A DNA stretch of 64,000 nucleotides, taken from NCBI RefSeq assembly GCF_029193885.1, contig NZ_JARFVB010000003.1, forward strand, positions 248,001 to 312,000. The letters run 5' to 3'. The notes below the pieces were generated by a model. It worked only from the letters and a program-made list of their open reading frames with translations, was not told the DNA's origin and did no database searches. A program made the translations under genes and the position numbers. Shown in pieces: positions 57,169-64,000 of this stretch (within the stretch, counting starts at the first letter, position 1; each line of letters starts with the position of its first letter). Origin of the DNA: Flagellimonas yonaguniensis. GTDB lineage: Bacteria; Bacteroidota; Bacteroidia; Flavobacteriales; Flavobacteriaceae.

Positions 57169-60100
57169 TTAGTTTTCGTTGGGATCTACGGATGAATTGC
57201 TCTCAGCTTCTTTGGCCTTAATGGTGGCCAACTCACTTTCTGCATCCGAAACGATTTCCTCAAATTCGGAAAAATTGGAAATGACACTTTCCAAAATGTA
57301 GGTTGCTTGGAAGGCATCTCCCAAATTGTAGAAGTTTTTCGCCATGATCACCAAGCCTTTTCCTGCCCACTCCTTGTACGCTGCATAATCCTTGGCCAAC
57401 TTTTGAACGGACTCGTTGGAAGCTTCAAAAGCCTCTTCCCTATTCTTGAAATAGGCATCATAGTACCACGCTTCAGCAGCGAGCTCTCCAGATGCAATCT
57501 GTTTAACATCTTGGTAGGCCGTTTTTGCTAAATTTTCGTTGCCCGTGGCAATGGCGGAACGCGCGATCATGATCTGCGCATCACTTTTGATGCGATCATC
57601 AATTTTAGGAGCATTCAACACTTTTTCGGCATAAGCGATGGTCTGTGAATAATCCTTTTGGCCGTAATACCCTTTCATCAAATTGGATTGGGCAAAGGTT
57701 TTGTTCTCCGAAATGTCCGCTGTGCTTTCCAATCTTTTCAGATAGGGAATGGCGCTACTATAATCCTGCTTATCCACGTAGATTTCACAAACGCGAGTCA
57801 GGGCCTGTTCGGTGTACTCTCCATTCCCACCATCGGCAACGGCTTTGTATTTTGGCAAAGCTTTGTCCTTCTCGCCATCAGCAAAGTAAAGTTGTGCCAA
57901 TGCAAAATTCGCGTTCTGTGCATGCAGTCCGTTGGGGAACTCGTTCAAGTAATCTTCATAGCCACGGATTGCGGCTGCGGTTTTACCTTCAATTTGTTTT
58001 CTTTCGGCGGATTCAAAACTGGCATTGTCCAATTCGGTATCGGTTACCTCCACAAAATCCAGATTTCTGGCCCAAGCGGCATATTCGCTTACCCGACCTT
58101 CGTCCACGTAAACCAATTTGGCCGTGGCCACTGCTTGTTTGGCCTCTTGCGTATTCGGATATTTTTGGACCACTTCCTTAAGTTTATCCAAAGCCTGGTC
58201 GTTACGGCTAGAATTATAATATACCAAGCCTGATCGCAACAATCCACGAGGTGCAAACTTACTTCCTGGGAATTCGTCCACAATGCGGTCGTAGGTCTGA
58301 AGCCCTAAATTTTCTTTATTATTACTGATGAGGGTATTGCCCAGCTCAAACAGGGCATCATCCCGTAATGATGATGTTGGGAACATTCTCAAGAATTCGT
58401 TCAAACCATCGATTTTTGATGAATTGTTACCCAAAAAACCATCACAAAGTGTTTTTTGGAAGGCCGCATAGTCACGTTCTGGACCGTTCATCTTTGATGA
58501 AGCATCATAAGCGCTCTTGGCCAATTGGTATTTGCTGTTCACAAAGTAACTGTCTCCCAAGCGCAAATAACCATCGTTCTTTCTTTGGTCATCTATGGCA
58601 TTGGAGCTCACCACATTCTTAAAATAGGATATGGCGTTGTTGTAATCTTTTAGTTTGAAGTATGAGTAGCCCAAGTTATAATCCAACTGACCATATTCTG
58701 AAAGCGATTTGGCTACTGGCGAGTTCTGAAACCGTACAAAATCCACCAAGGCATCTTCAAAACGGTTCAATCTGTAAGCCGACTCTGCTTTCCAATACAG
58801 GGCACGGGCCTCAAAATTGGGGTTTTCCGCACTTTTCAGTGACTTATCAAAACGCTCCCACGCACCTTCGTAATCTCCATCTATAAAAAGTTCCACCCCA
58901 CGGTAGTAAGCCACTTTCTGATAGGTTTCCTTGCTGGCATAGTTCTGGTTCTTTTCCAAAAGCTGCATCGCACCTTCAAAATTACGCGAGGTTATGTAGG
59001 AGTCCACCAAAAGCTCTTGAATTTCCATTTGATGCCCATCTTTAGGATATGTTTCCAAATAGGTGGTCAATACTTGTGGAACAGGCTCGTATGCATTACC
59101 GATTTCGTAGCTCAAACGGGCATAGTTCAGCCATGCATCTTTTTGGATCTCTGGGCTAAACTCCATTTGCGAAGCATTTCTAAACGCATTCAGGGCTTCG
59201 GATTTTTTATCCAATTTTAAATAGCACTCGGCCAAGTGGTAGTAGGCATTTTGGGAAACGGCATTGCTGCCCCCTATAATTTTGTTGAACTGCTGAATGG
59301 CTTTTTGGTAATCACCTAGCTTATAATGACTATATCCGAGCAAATAGAAATCGGTATTGTTCCATTTGCCACGTTTGCCCTTGTATTCTTCCAAATATGG
59401 AATGGCCTCGGCGTATTGTTCCAAATTGAAATAGCTTTCACCTATAATCTTGTTCAATTCTGAAACTTCTTGACGGTTGGATTTGGGCAACTGTTTTTTG
59501 GCCAACGCGATGGCTTCTTCAAACTTACCGAGTTTAAAATTCAGGTCGGCTTGGTAGTAGGTTAGCTTCTCATCAAGTAATTCGGGGTCTTGTATTTGGT
59601 CAAAACGCGCACTGGCAGAATTGTAATCGTCCTGCTCGTAAGCGATATATCCCAAATAATATTTGGCCTGCGAACCATATTTTTGAGAGGTGGTGACCTT
59701 GTTCAAATAACGCTCGGCCTCTTGCGGACGCTTGGATGCGTATAAAGCGTAGCCATTATTGAAGTTAAAACGGTCGCGCTCCGAATACGGCATCGAATTT
59801 TCATCTACTTTCTTGTACCATTTTAAGGCATAGGGGTATTTTCCCGTTTCAAAATAGTAGTCGGCCACATCCAAAAATGCTGAATTGCGTTTGGTGGATG
59901 TAGGGTAGCGCTCCACAAAATCCTCCATCATTTTATCCGCTCCACGTTGATTCAGTCGAATGGCGGCATTGGCAGCATAATAGGCACTGTTGGCTTCGGT
60001 TTCCCCATCCTTGGTGTTGGCCTTTACCGACTCAAAAATGTTTTGCGCCGCTTGGTACTGCTCATTATTGTAGAGCGCCAGAGCATCTTGATAGGCTTTG

Positions 60101-60192
60101 TTTTCGTGGGTGTATATTTTGGTTTCCTGTGCAGAAAGCACAAAAAAAGTTCCCATATAAATGGGAAGTAAAAGGAGGCTTTTTCGATTCAT
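57169..60192 (-). CDS. Large TPR-repeat periplasmic protein
   Basis: This 1007-residue protein has an N-terminal signal (MNRKSLLLLPIYMGTFFVLSAQ) and then at least a dozen tetratricopeptide repeats through to the acidic tail (SSVDPNEN). Examples are ALALYNNEQYQAAQNIF, ALKWYKKVDENSMPY, YLKLDKKSEALNAFRNA and YFKLKDYNNAISYFKNV. Such solenoids scaffold protein complexes, and the export signal places this one in the periplasm or on the outer-membrane inner face. It is cotranscribed with the plugless barrel. Function unknown; a role as adaptor for that barrel is the natural hypothesis. FtsE is transcribed divergently. Confidence 0.85.
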   Translation of the reverse strand: MNRKSLLLLPIYMGTFFVLSAQETKIYTHENKAYQDALALYNNEQYQAAQNIFESVKANTKDGETEANSAYYAANAAIRLNQRGADKMMEDFVERYPTSTKRNSAFLDVADYYFETGKYPYALKWYKKVDENSMPYSERDRFNFNNGYALYASKRPQEAERYLNKVTTSQKYGSQAKYYLGYIAYEQDDYNSASARFDQIQDPELLDEKLTYYQADLNFKLGKFEEAIALAKKQLPKSNRQEVSELNKIIGESYFNLEQYAEAIPYLEEYKGKRGKWNNTDFYLLGYSHYKLGDYQKAIQQFNKIIGGSNAVSQNAYYHLAECYLKLDKKSEALNAFRNASQMEFSPEIQKDAWLNYARLSYEIGNAYEPVPQVLTTYLETYPKDGHQMEIQELLVDSYITSRNFEGAMQLLEKNQNYASKETYQKVAYYRGVELFIDGDYEGAWERFDKSLKSAENPNFEARALYWKAESAYRLNRFEDALVDFVRFQNSPVAKSLSEYGQLDYNLGYSYFKLKDYNNAISYFKNVVSSNAIDDQRKNDGYLRLGDSYFVNSKYQLAKSAYDASSKMNGPERDYAAFQKTLCDGFLGNNSSKIDGLNEFLRMFPTSSLRDDALFELGNTLISNNKENLGLQTYDRIVDEFPGSKFAPRGLLRSGLVYYNSSRNDQALDKLKEVVQKYPNTQEAKQAVATAKLVYVDEGRVSEYAAWARNLDFVEVTDTELDNASFESAERKQIEGKTAAAIRGYEDYLNEFPNGLHAQNANFALAQLYFADGEKDKALPKYKAVADGGNGEYTEQALTRVCEIYVDKQDYSSAIPYLKRLESTADISENKTFAQSNLMKGYYGQKDYSQTIAYAEKVLNAPKIDDRIKSDAQIMIARSAIATGNENLAKTAYQDVKQIASGELAAEAWYYDAYFKNREEAFEASNESVQKLAKDYAAYKEWAGKGLVIMAKNFYNLGDAFQATYILESVISNFSEFEEIVSDAESELATIKAKEAESNSSVDPNEN

Positions 60193-60232
60193 AGTGTTCT
60201 ACGCTCTTCTCGATTGACTTTACTCATAACGT

Positions 60233-60240
60233 CAAAATTA
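60233..60240 (-). promoter_or_regulatory. -7 promoter element TAATTTTG for the TPR/barrel operon
   Basis: An exact TAnnTTTG match on the minus strand, 40 bp before the TPR gene start. The nearest TTG is 14 bp upstream, short of the ideal spacing. Confidence 0.4.
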
Positions 60241-60339
60241 AGGCCAAAGTATGTCAACACCTAAAAGTTGTAACATTTGGTTATGTAATAATGATGAATA
60301 ATTTTAGAACTTAGTACCTTTATTCCATAAAGCGATGTT

Positions 60340-61023
60340 ATGCCCGAGACCATTGTAAAATTACAAGACGTAGCCGTATTTCAGAACGAGAACATGGTTC
60401 TCAACAATATTGACCTTGAGGTCAAGAAAGGGGAATTTGTTTATGTAATTGGTAAAACGGGGAGTGGAAAGAGTAGTTTCATGAAGACACTATATGCCGA
60501 TTTACCTCTGAAACAAGGCAATGGCAATGTAGTGGATTTTGATTTGAAAACCATGAAGGAAAAAGACATCCCCTACCTGCGCAGAAAACTGGGTATTGTT
60601 TTTCAGGATTTTAAATTGCTTCCCGATAGAAATATCAATAACAACCTAAAATTTGTCCTCAAAGCCACGGGGTGGACCGACCCCAAAAAAATGGATGACA
60701 AAATTGAGGAGGTCTTGGATAAAGTGGGTATGAAAACCAAAGGTTTTAAATTCCCTCACGAACTATCCGGAGGCGAGCAACAACGTATTGCCATTGCCCG
60801 TGCCCTGCTGAACGATCCGGAACTTATTTTGGCCGATGAGCCCACAGGAAATTTGGACCCCCAGACCAGTGTAGAGGTAATGAAAGTTTTGCAGGATATC
60901 AATCAGAACGGACGGACCATCATTATGGCCACACACGACTACGCCTTGATTTTGAAATATCCACACAAAACCCTGAAATGTGATGGCAGTAAAGTTTTTG
61001 AAGTGATTCAAAAAGCGGTATAG
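60340..61023 (+). CDS. ftsE: FtsE-type ABC ATPase
   Basis: This 227-residue ABC ATPase has Walker [13 protein letters not shown]-loop [13 protein letters not shown], signature LSGGEQQR, Walker [13 protein letters not shown] and switch histidine ATHDYALIL. FtsE pairs with the membrane protein FtsX to regulate peptidoglycan hydrolases in cell division. ftsX is not adjacent here, which is usual in this phylum. Related MacB/LolD-type ATPases are similar, so the symbol is a good but not certain call. Confidence 0.85.
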   Translation: MPETIVKLQDVAVFQNENMVLNNIDLEVKKGEFVYVIGKTGSGKSSFMKTLYADLPLKQGNGNVVDFDLKTMKEKDIPYLRRKLGIVFQDFKLLPDRNINNNLKFVLKATGWTDPKKMDDKIEEVLDKVGMKTKGFKFPHELSGGEQQRIAIARALLNDPELILADEPTGNLDPQTSVEVMKVLQDINQNGRTIIMATHDYALILKYPHKTLKCDGSKVFEVIQKAV

Positions 61024-61052
61024 GCCAATGCTAAATTGACAGCAATCTTTTT

Positions 61053-61117
61053 TAACCGCAACAAATGAGTCATTCACCTCAATTATTAACCCTTTAACCT
61101 TGGTTTACATAGTTTTA
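61053..61117 (+). promoter_or_regulatory. Putative LytTR-type operator and promoter upstream of the sensor kinase gene
   Basis: TAACCGCAA (61053-61061) and TCACCTCAA (61074-61082) are 9-bp direct repeats with a 12-bp spacer (21 bp start to start). After a further 24 bp comes ACATAGTTTTA (61107-61117), containing TAGTTTTA, a near match to the -7 TAnnTTTG. The layout is repeated at 62922-62986. No TTG -33 element is present, consistent with an activator-dependent promoter. The pattern is seen; the binding factor is inferred. Confidence 0.55.
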
Positions 61118-61139
61118 GGCCAATTTCAAAAGTATTACA

Positions 61140-62222
61140 TTGAAAAACAGGAATCTTTGGGTAAACCTTCTTATTGGATTGGGACTGTTGAGCATTCCCA
61201 TTCTTACCTCCCCGGACTTTAGTTCATTCAAAGAGATGATCAAGGCGGTTGGTTTCCAACGAAATTTTTTGGGCTACTTTTTACTCCTGGTCTTCTATTA
61301 TTTCAACTATTATTTATTAGTACCCAATTTTTACACAAAAAAAAAGCGCTTTATTTATGTGGGAGCCTTACTTCTTTGTTTTATTGTGGTTACCTATGTA
61401 CCAGACCTGTTGTTCCAAAACCTGGATTTTCCACAAATTCAAGATTCAATAGGACGACCGGAAGGCAAAGGCATGCTTCCCCCAAATCAAGGCGGGCCAC
61501 CAAAACCGGAGGAATTTGGAAGAAGACAACCCTTGATCAATGTTTTTGAGATTCGGGATTCGTTTTTGATTCAATTTATCACAGTGACCATCCTATCCAT
61601 TTTACTTAGATTGGACAATCAGCTCAAAGAAATACAAAACGAAAAATTAAAAGCCGAGGTCAATTACTTAAAAGCACAAATAAATCCACACTTTCTCTTC
61701 AACACCTTAAACAGTATCTACGCACTTACTTTAAAAAAATCCGATCAGGCTCCTTGGGCTGTACTTAGACTTTCAGAAATGATGCGGTATGTAGTTACCG
61801 AAAGCCATTCAGAAAAAGTTCCTTTGGAATACGAAATCCAATACATTTCCGACTATATCGAGCTTCAAAAACTACGCATGGGCAACCATACAGATTTTAC
61901 TTTTGAAATCAAGGGCAACCCTGCTGGCAAGAGAATCGCCCCGATTATACTGGTAAATTATGTTGAAAATGCCTTTAAGTATGGGGTAAATCCAGACGAA
62001 GCCTCAAAAATTGATATATTTATCAATATTGACACCAAAGGTGTGGAACTCCTTGTACAAAACAAGATTACCGTCAAGTTAAACGAACTAGTGGAACAAA
62101 CAAACGAAGGAAATAAGAACACTAAAAAGAGATTGGATTATTTTTACCCCGACAAATACGAACTCAACATAGACCATCGAAAGGATTTCTATTCTGTAAA
62201 ACTTCTTATAAACCTAGTATAG
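61140..62222 (+). CDS. LytS-family sensor histidine kinase
   Basis: This 360-residue kinase has four transmembrane helices: three in about 1-95 (LLIGLGLLSIPIL, NFLGYFLLLVFYYFNYYLLV, YVGALLLCFIVVTYV) and a fourth near 145-160. Between helices three and four is a proline-rich loop (GMLPPNQGGPPKPEEFGRR). The His_kinase domain has the phospho-acceptor H184 in QINPHFLFNTLNSIYAL. The ATP-binding N-box is YVENAFKYGVN; the glycine loop reads NEGNKNTKKRL, with the first glycine of the usual GIGNKN replaced. The start is TTG at 61140. It is followed after one base by its regulator. Confidence 0.9.
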   Translation: MKNRNLWVNLLIGLGLLSIPILTSPDFSSFKEMIKAVGFQRNFLGYFLLLVFYYFNYYLLVPNFYTKKKRFIYVGALLLCFIVVTYVPDLLFQNLDFPQIQDSIGRPEGKGMLPPNQGGPPKPEEFGRRQPLINVFEIRDSFLIQFITVTILSILLRLDNQLKEIQNEKLKAEVNYLKAQINPHFLFNTLNSIYALTLKKSDQAPWAVLRLSEMMRYVVTESHSEKVPLEYEIQYISDYIELQKLRMGNHTDFTFEIKGNPAGKRIAPIILVNYVENAFKYGVNPDEASKIDIFINIDTKGVELLVQNKITVKLNELVEQTNEGNKNTKKRLDYFYPDKYELNIDHRKDFYSVKLLINLV

Positions 62223-62223
62223 T

Positions 62224-62907
62224 ATGATGCAAGCGGTTGCATTGGACGATGAAGCCTTGGCACTAGATGTCATCCAAGCCTATTGTGGCCAAATCGATTA
62301 TGTGGAGTTGACCCACACCTTTACCGAACAAGGCAAAGCCATCCGCTACCTTAATAAATTTGATGTTGATCTACTTTTTTTGGATATCAGAATGCCCGAG
62401 CTCAATGGCATTGACCTATACAAATCGTTGAAACAAAAAACCAAGGTGATTTTTACGACGGCATTTGACAACTATGCCATAGAGGGGTTCAATGTTGATG
62501 CCATCGATTACTTGTTGAAACCTTTTTCTTTTGAGCGCTTTCAAAAAGCAGTGGAAAAAGCAAAGAACCAATTGGATTTGGAGTTGGCGAACTCCAAGGA
62601 AAAGACGCATTTTTCCATAAGGGCCGATTTCAAACTCCATCAGATTGCATTCGAGGATGTTGTCCTGATCGAAGCCTTGGACGATTATGTACAGATCCAT
62701 TTGGAAAACGGGAACAAAATTGTGGCCAGAATGACCATGAAGGGCATTTTGGATAAACTTCCCGGACCACAATTTTTACGTGCACATCGCTCCTATATCG
62801 TATCAATAAAAAAAATAAGTAGCATTTATAAGGATACGGCCAAAATTGGAACTTTTACCGTACCATTGAGCAAATCGTACAAAGCAGATATTTTAAAAAA
62901 CCTTTAA
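62224..62907 (+). CDS. LytTR-family response regulator
   Basis: This 227-residue protein has a receiver domain (1-120) with the acidic pocket LDDEALALD, phosphorylated D54 in LLFLDIRMPELNGID, and KPFSFERF with the conserved lysine. The LytTR DNA-binding domain (about 130-225) has SIRADFKLHQIAFEDVVLIE, DYVQIHLENG and FLRAHRSYIV. LytTR proteins bind pairs of direct repeats two helical turns apart, matching the repeats found upstream of this operon and of the next gene. Cotranscribed with the kinase. Confidence 0.95.
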   Translation: MMQAVALDDEALALDVIQAYCGQIDYVELTHTFTEQGKAIRYLNKFDVDLLFLDIRMPELNGIDLYKSLKQKTKVIFTTAFDNYAIEGFNVDAIDYLLKPFSFERFQKAVEKAKNQLDLELANSKEKTHFSIRADFKLHQIAFEDVVLIEALDDYVQIHLENGNKIVARMTMKGILDKLPGPQFLRAHRSYIVSIKKISSIYKDTAKIGTFTVPLSKSYKADILKNL

Positions 62908-62921
62908 CTTTTCCCTTTAAC

Positions 62922-62986
62922 TTACCTCAACAATAGGGGCTTTTACCTCAATAATTACATACGATACCCTGACATACATAGTTTTA
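62922..62986 (+). promoter_or_regulatory. Putative LytTR-type operator and promoter upstream of the dioxygenase gene
   Basis: TTACCTCAA is found identically at 62922-62930 and 62943-62951, a 9-bp direct repeat with 12-bp spacer. ACATAGTTTTA follows at 62976-62986, at exactly the same distance as in the kinase promoter. The start codon is 20 bp further on. It is the better-conserved of the two sites. Confidence 0.6.
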
Positions 62987-63006
62987 CGATAATTAATTAA
63001 AAAACT

Positions 63007-63807
63007 ATGAAAAGAAAAGAATTTTTAAAGGGTGTAGGACTTGCAGGACTTTCAGTTACAAGCTTGGCACTATTTCGATCCTGTTCAAGTGATAGTGACG
63101 ACTATTTCCTGGAAGAAGAAGAATCCTCTTCAGACTCTTCCTCCAACACGACCACGGACACATCTTCCGATACCAGCACAGACACCTCGTCCAGTAGCGA
63201 TACCGTGGATGACTGTGAAGTGACCCCGAGCGAAACAGAAGGACCATTTCCCACACACGATCCAGAAGATTATGAAAGAGTGAATATTGTTGGCGATCGC
63301 ACAGGTATCGATTTGGACATGAACATCACCATTAGAAATGTCAATGATAGCTGTAATGTACTGGAAGGGGCAATTGTGGACATTTGGCACTGCGATAAGG
63401 ATGGTAATTATTCCGAATATGGTGGTAGTGGAATGCAGTCTACCAATTATACCAATAACCATTTTCTTCGGGGAAGGCAAGCCAGTGATTCCAACGGCCT
63501 AGTAGAATTCTCCAGTATTTTCCCCGGATGGTACAATGGCCGTTCAACCCATATCCATGTCCATATATACGATGCCAGTGGGAACTCACTTTTAGTTACC
63601 CAAATTGCATTCCCCGAAGGCGAGAACAGTGCAGTAGTTCGGGTAAATGCGGCAAGTGATTATGGATATACCAAAGGTATGAGCGGCTACACCTACCATT
63701 CCCAGGACAATGTTTTTGGCGATGGGGTCGAAGAAGAACTGGCCAGTGTGAGCGGGAGTGTGGATGAAGGCTTCACTTTGACCCACGATATTTATGTAAA
63801 TGCATAA
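63007..63807 (+). CDS. Exported intradiol ring-cleavage dioxygenase-like protein
   Basis: This 266-residue protein has an export signal (MKRKEFLKGVGLAGLSVTSL) ending in a cysteine that suggests lipid anchoring (FRSCSSDSDD), then a long S/T/D linker (about 30-70). The catechol dioxygenase-type core follows, with TPSETEGPFPTHDPEDYER, the first iron-ligand region WHCDKDGNYSEY, and the tyrosine-histidine-histidine ligands in PGWYNGRSTHIHVHIYD. All four ligand residues of the intradiol Fe(III) site can be placed. Substrate and natural role are unknown, and extracytoplasmic members are poorly studied. Its promoter shares the LytTR-type repeats. Confidence 0.85.
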   Translation: MKRKEFLKGVGLAGLSVTSLALFRSCSSDSDDYFLEEEESSSDSSSNTTTDTSSDTSTDTSSSSDTVDDCEVTPSETEGPFPTHDPEDYERVNIVGDRTGIDLDMNITIRNVNDSCNVLEGAIVDIWHCDKDGNYSEYGGSGMQSTNYTNNHFLRGRQASDSNGLVEFSSIFPGWYNGRSTHIHVHIYDASGNSLLVTQIAFPEGENSAVVRVNAASDYGYTKGMSGYTYHSQDNVFGDGVEEELASVSGSVDEGFTLTHDIYVNA

Positions 63808-63818
63808 CAAAAAAACCT

Positions 63819-64000
63819 ATGGGCAACATGGTACAACAAGCTGCCAAAATATTCTTGGCAGGTAATCGGAACAAATTCGAATCCAACCAATATCGCTGTT
63901 TTACCACCTTGATCGATGCTGCTTGGGCAAGGGAAGACAATATTCAATTTTTTGATGAAACCCTTGCCCCAGGAAAAAGCAAATTCTTTACCCCAGAGAA
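63819..64000 (+). CDS. 5' end of a protein, possibly pirin-like (cut by window end)
   Basis: From ATG at 63819 the frame stays open to the edge, about 60 residues: MGNMVQQAAKIFLAGNRNKF, then RCFTTLID and FFDETLAPGKSKFFTPE. The order (a short lead, an F-x-T block, then a D-x-TLAPGKS element) recalls pirin-family cupins, some of which are quercetinases, but the match is weak. It starts 12 bp after the dioxygenase stop and may be cotranscribed with it. The remainder is outside the window. Confidence 0.45.
   Translation, partial: MGNMVQQAAKIFLAGNRNKFESNQYRCFTTLIDAAWAREDNIQFFDETLAPGKSKFFTPE

Overview
The window comes from a member of the Bacteroidota, family Flavobacteriaceae. It most resembles the marine Muricauda/Flagellimonas group, but that genus guess is inference. 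The clade signs are a SusC/SusD pair, type IX secretion (T9SS) type B sorting domains, a fused SecDF, Rho with a long basic N-terminal insert, several lipoproteins, LytS/LytTR signalling, and promoters of the TAnnTTTG (-7) type. Nearly all of the window is chromosomal core. I see no prophage, insertion sequence, CRISPR array, rRNA operon or integrase.

Layout. 1-4.9 kb (minus strand): susC, susD and the start of a third lipoprotein gene, a nutrient-uptake locus of unknown substrate. 5.2-6.7 kb: a MocR/GabR-type regulator whose start codon abuts a direct repeat containing ATACCA. 6.7-11.5 kb (minus): a membrane protein of unknown function, then the run DUF1599 - broken four-helix-bundle gene - DoxX/BT_3928 - tpiA - prmA - clpS. 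11.6-14 kb (plus): folP, cdaA (c-di-AMP synthesis) and a zinc-ribbon membrane protein. 14-16.6 kb (minus): truA and an MsbA-like exporter. 16.6-22.6 kb: a phosphoesterase, a PqqB-like lipoprotein, rho, a lipoprotein and two tandem seven-helix membrane paralogues. 22.7-24.8 kb (minus): proS, two identical tRNA-Glu genes and rpsT. 24.8-31.1 kb: a W/Y/G- and S/R-rich lipoprotein, an OmpP1/FadL-like barrel, and two paralogous T9SS type B proteins.

31.3-41.8 kb: folE and cysS; an AraC regulator divergent from aldehyde dehydrogenase plus DUF779; yidD, lgt, a DUF192 lipoprotein, GNAT and a two-domain ABC ATPase; and a TreT-like glycosyltransferase. 41.9-51.7 kb (mostly minus): secDF, mdh, a small lipoprotein (plus), a DUF6588 barrel, gyrB and asnB. 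51.9-60.2 kb: DUF2911, an amidohydrolase lipoprotein, an OmpA-family protein, and a plugless TonB-receptor-like barrel paired with a 1007-residue TPR protein. 60.3-64 kb (plus): FtsE, a LytS-type kinase and LytTR regulator, an exported intradiol dioxygenase, and the start of a last gene cut by the window end.

The most interesting new signal is regulatory. The region upstream of the LytS/LytTR operon and the region upstream of the dioxygenase gene share the same architecture: two 9-bp direct repeats (T-N-ACC-K-CAA) 21 bp apart, followed at an identical distance by ACATAGTTTTA. This fits a LytTR-regulator binding site that controls both the two-component operon and the dioxygenase. Other points of note are the MocR operator, a clean one-base frameshift in a four-helix-bundle gene, an ABC ATPase whose first nucleotide-binding domain has lost its catalytic motifs, and several palindromic intergenic repeats.
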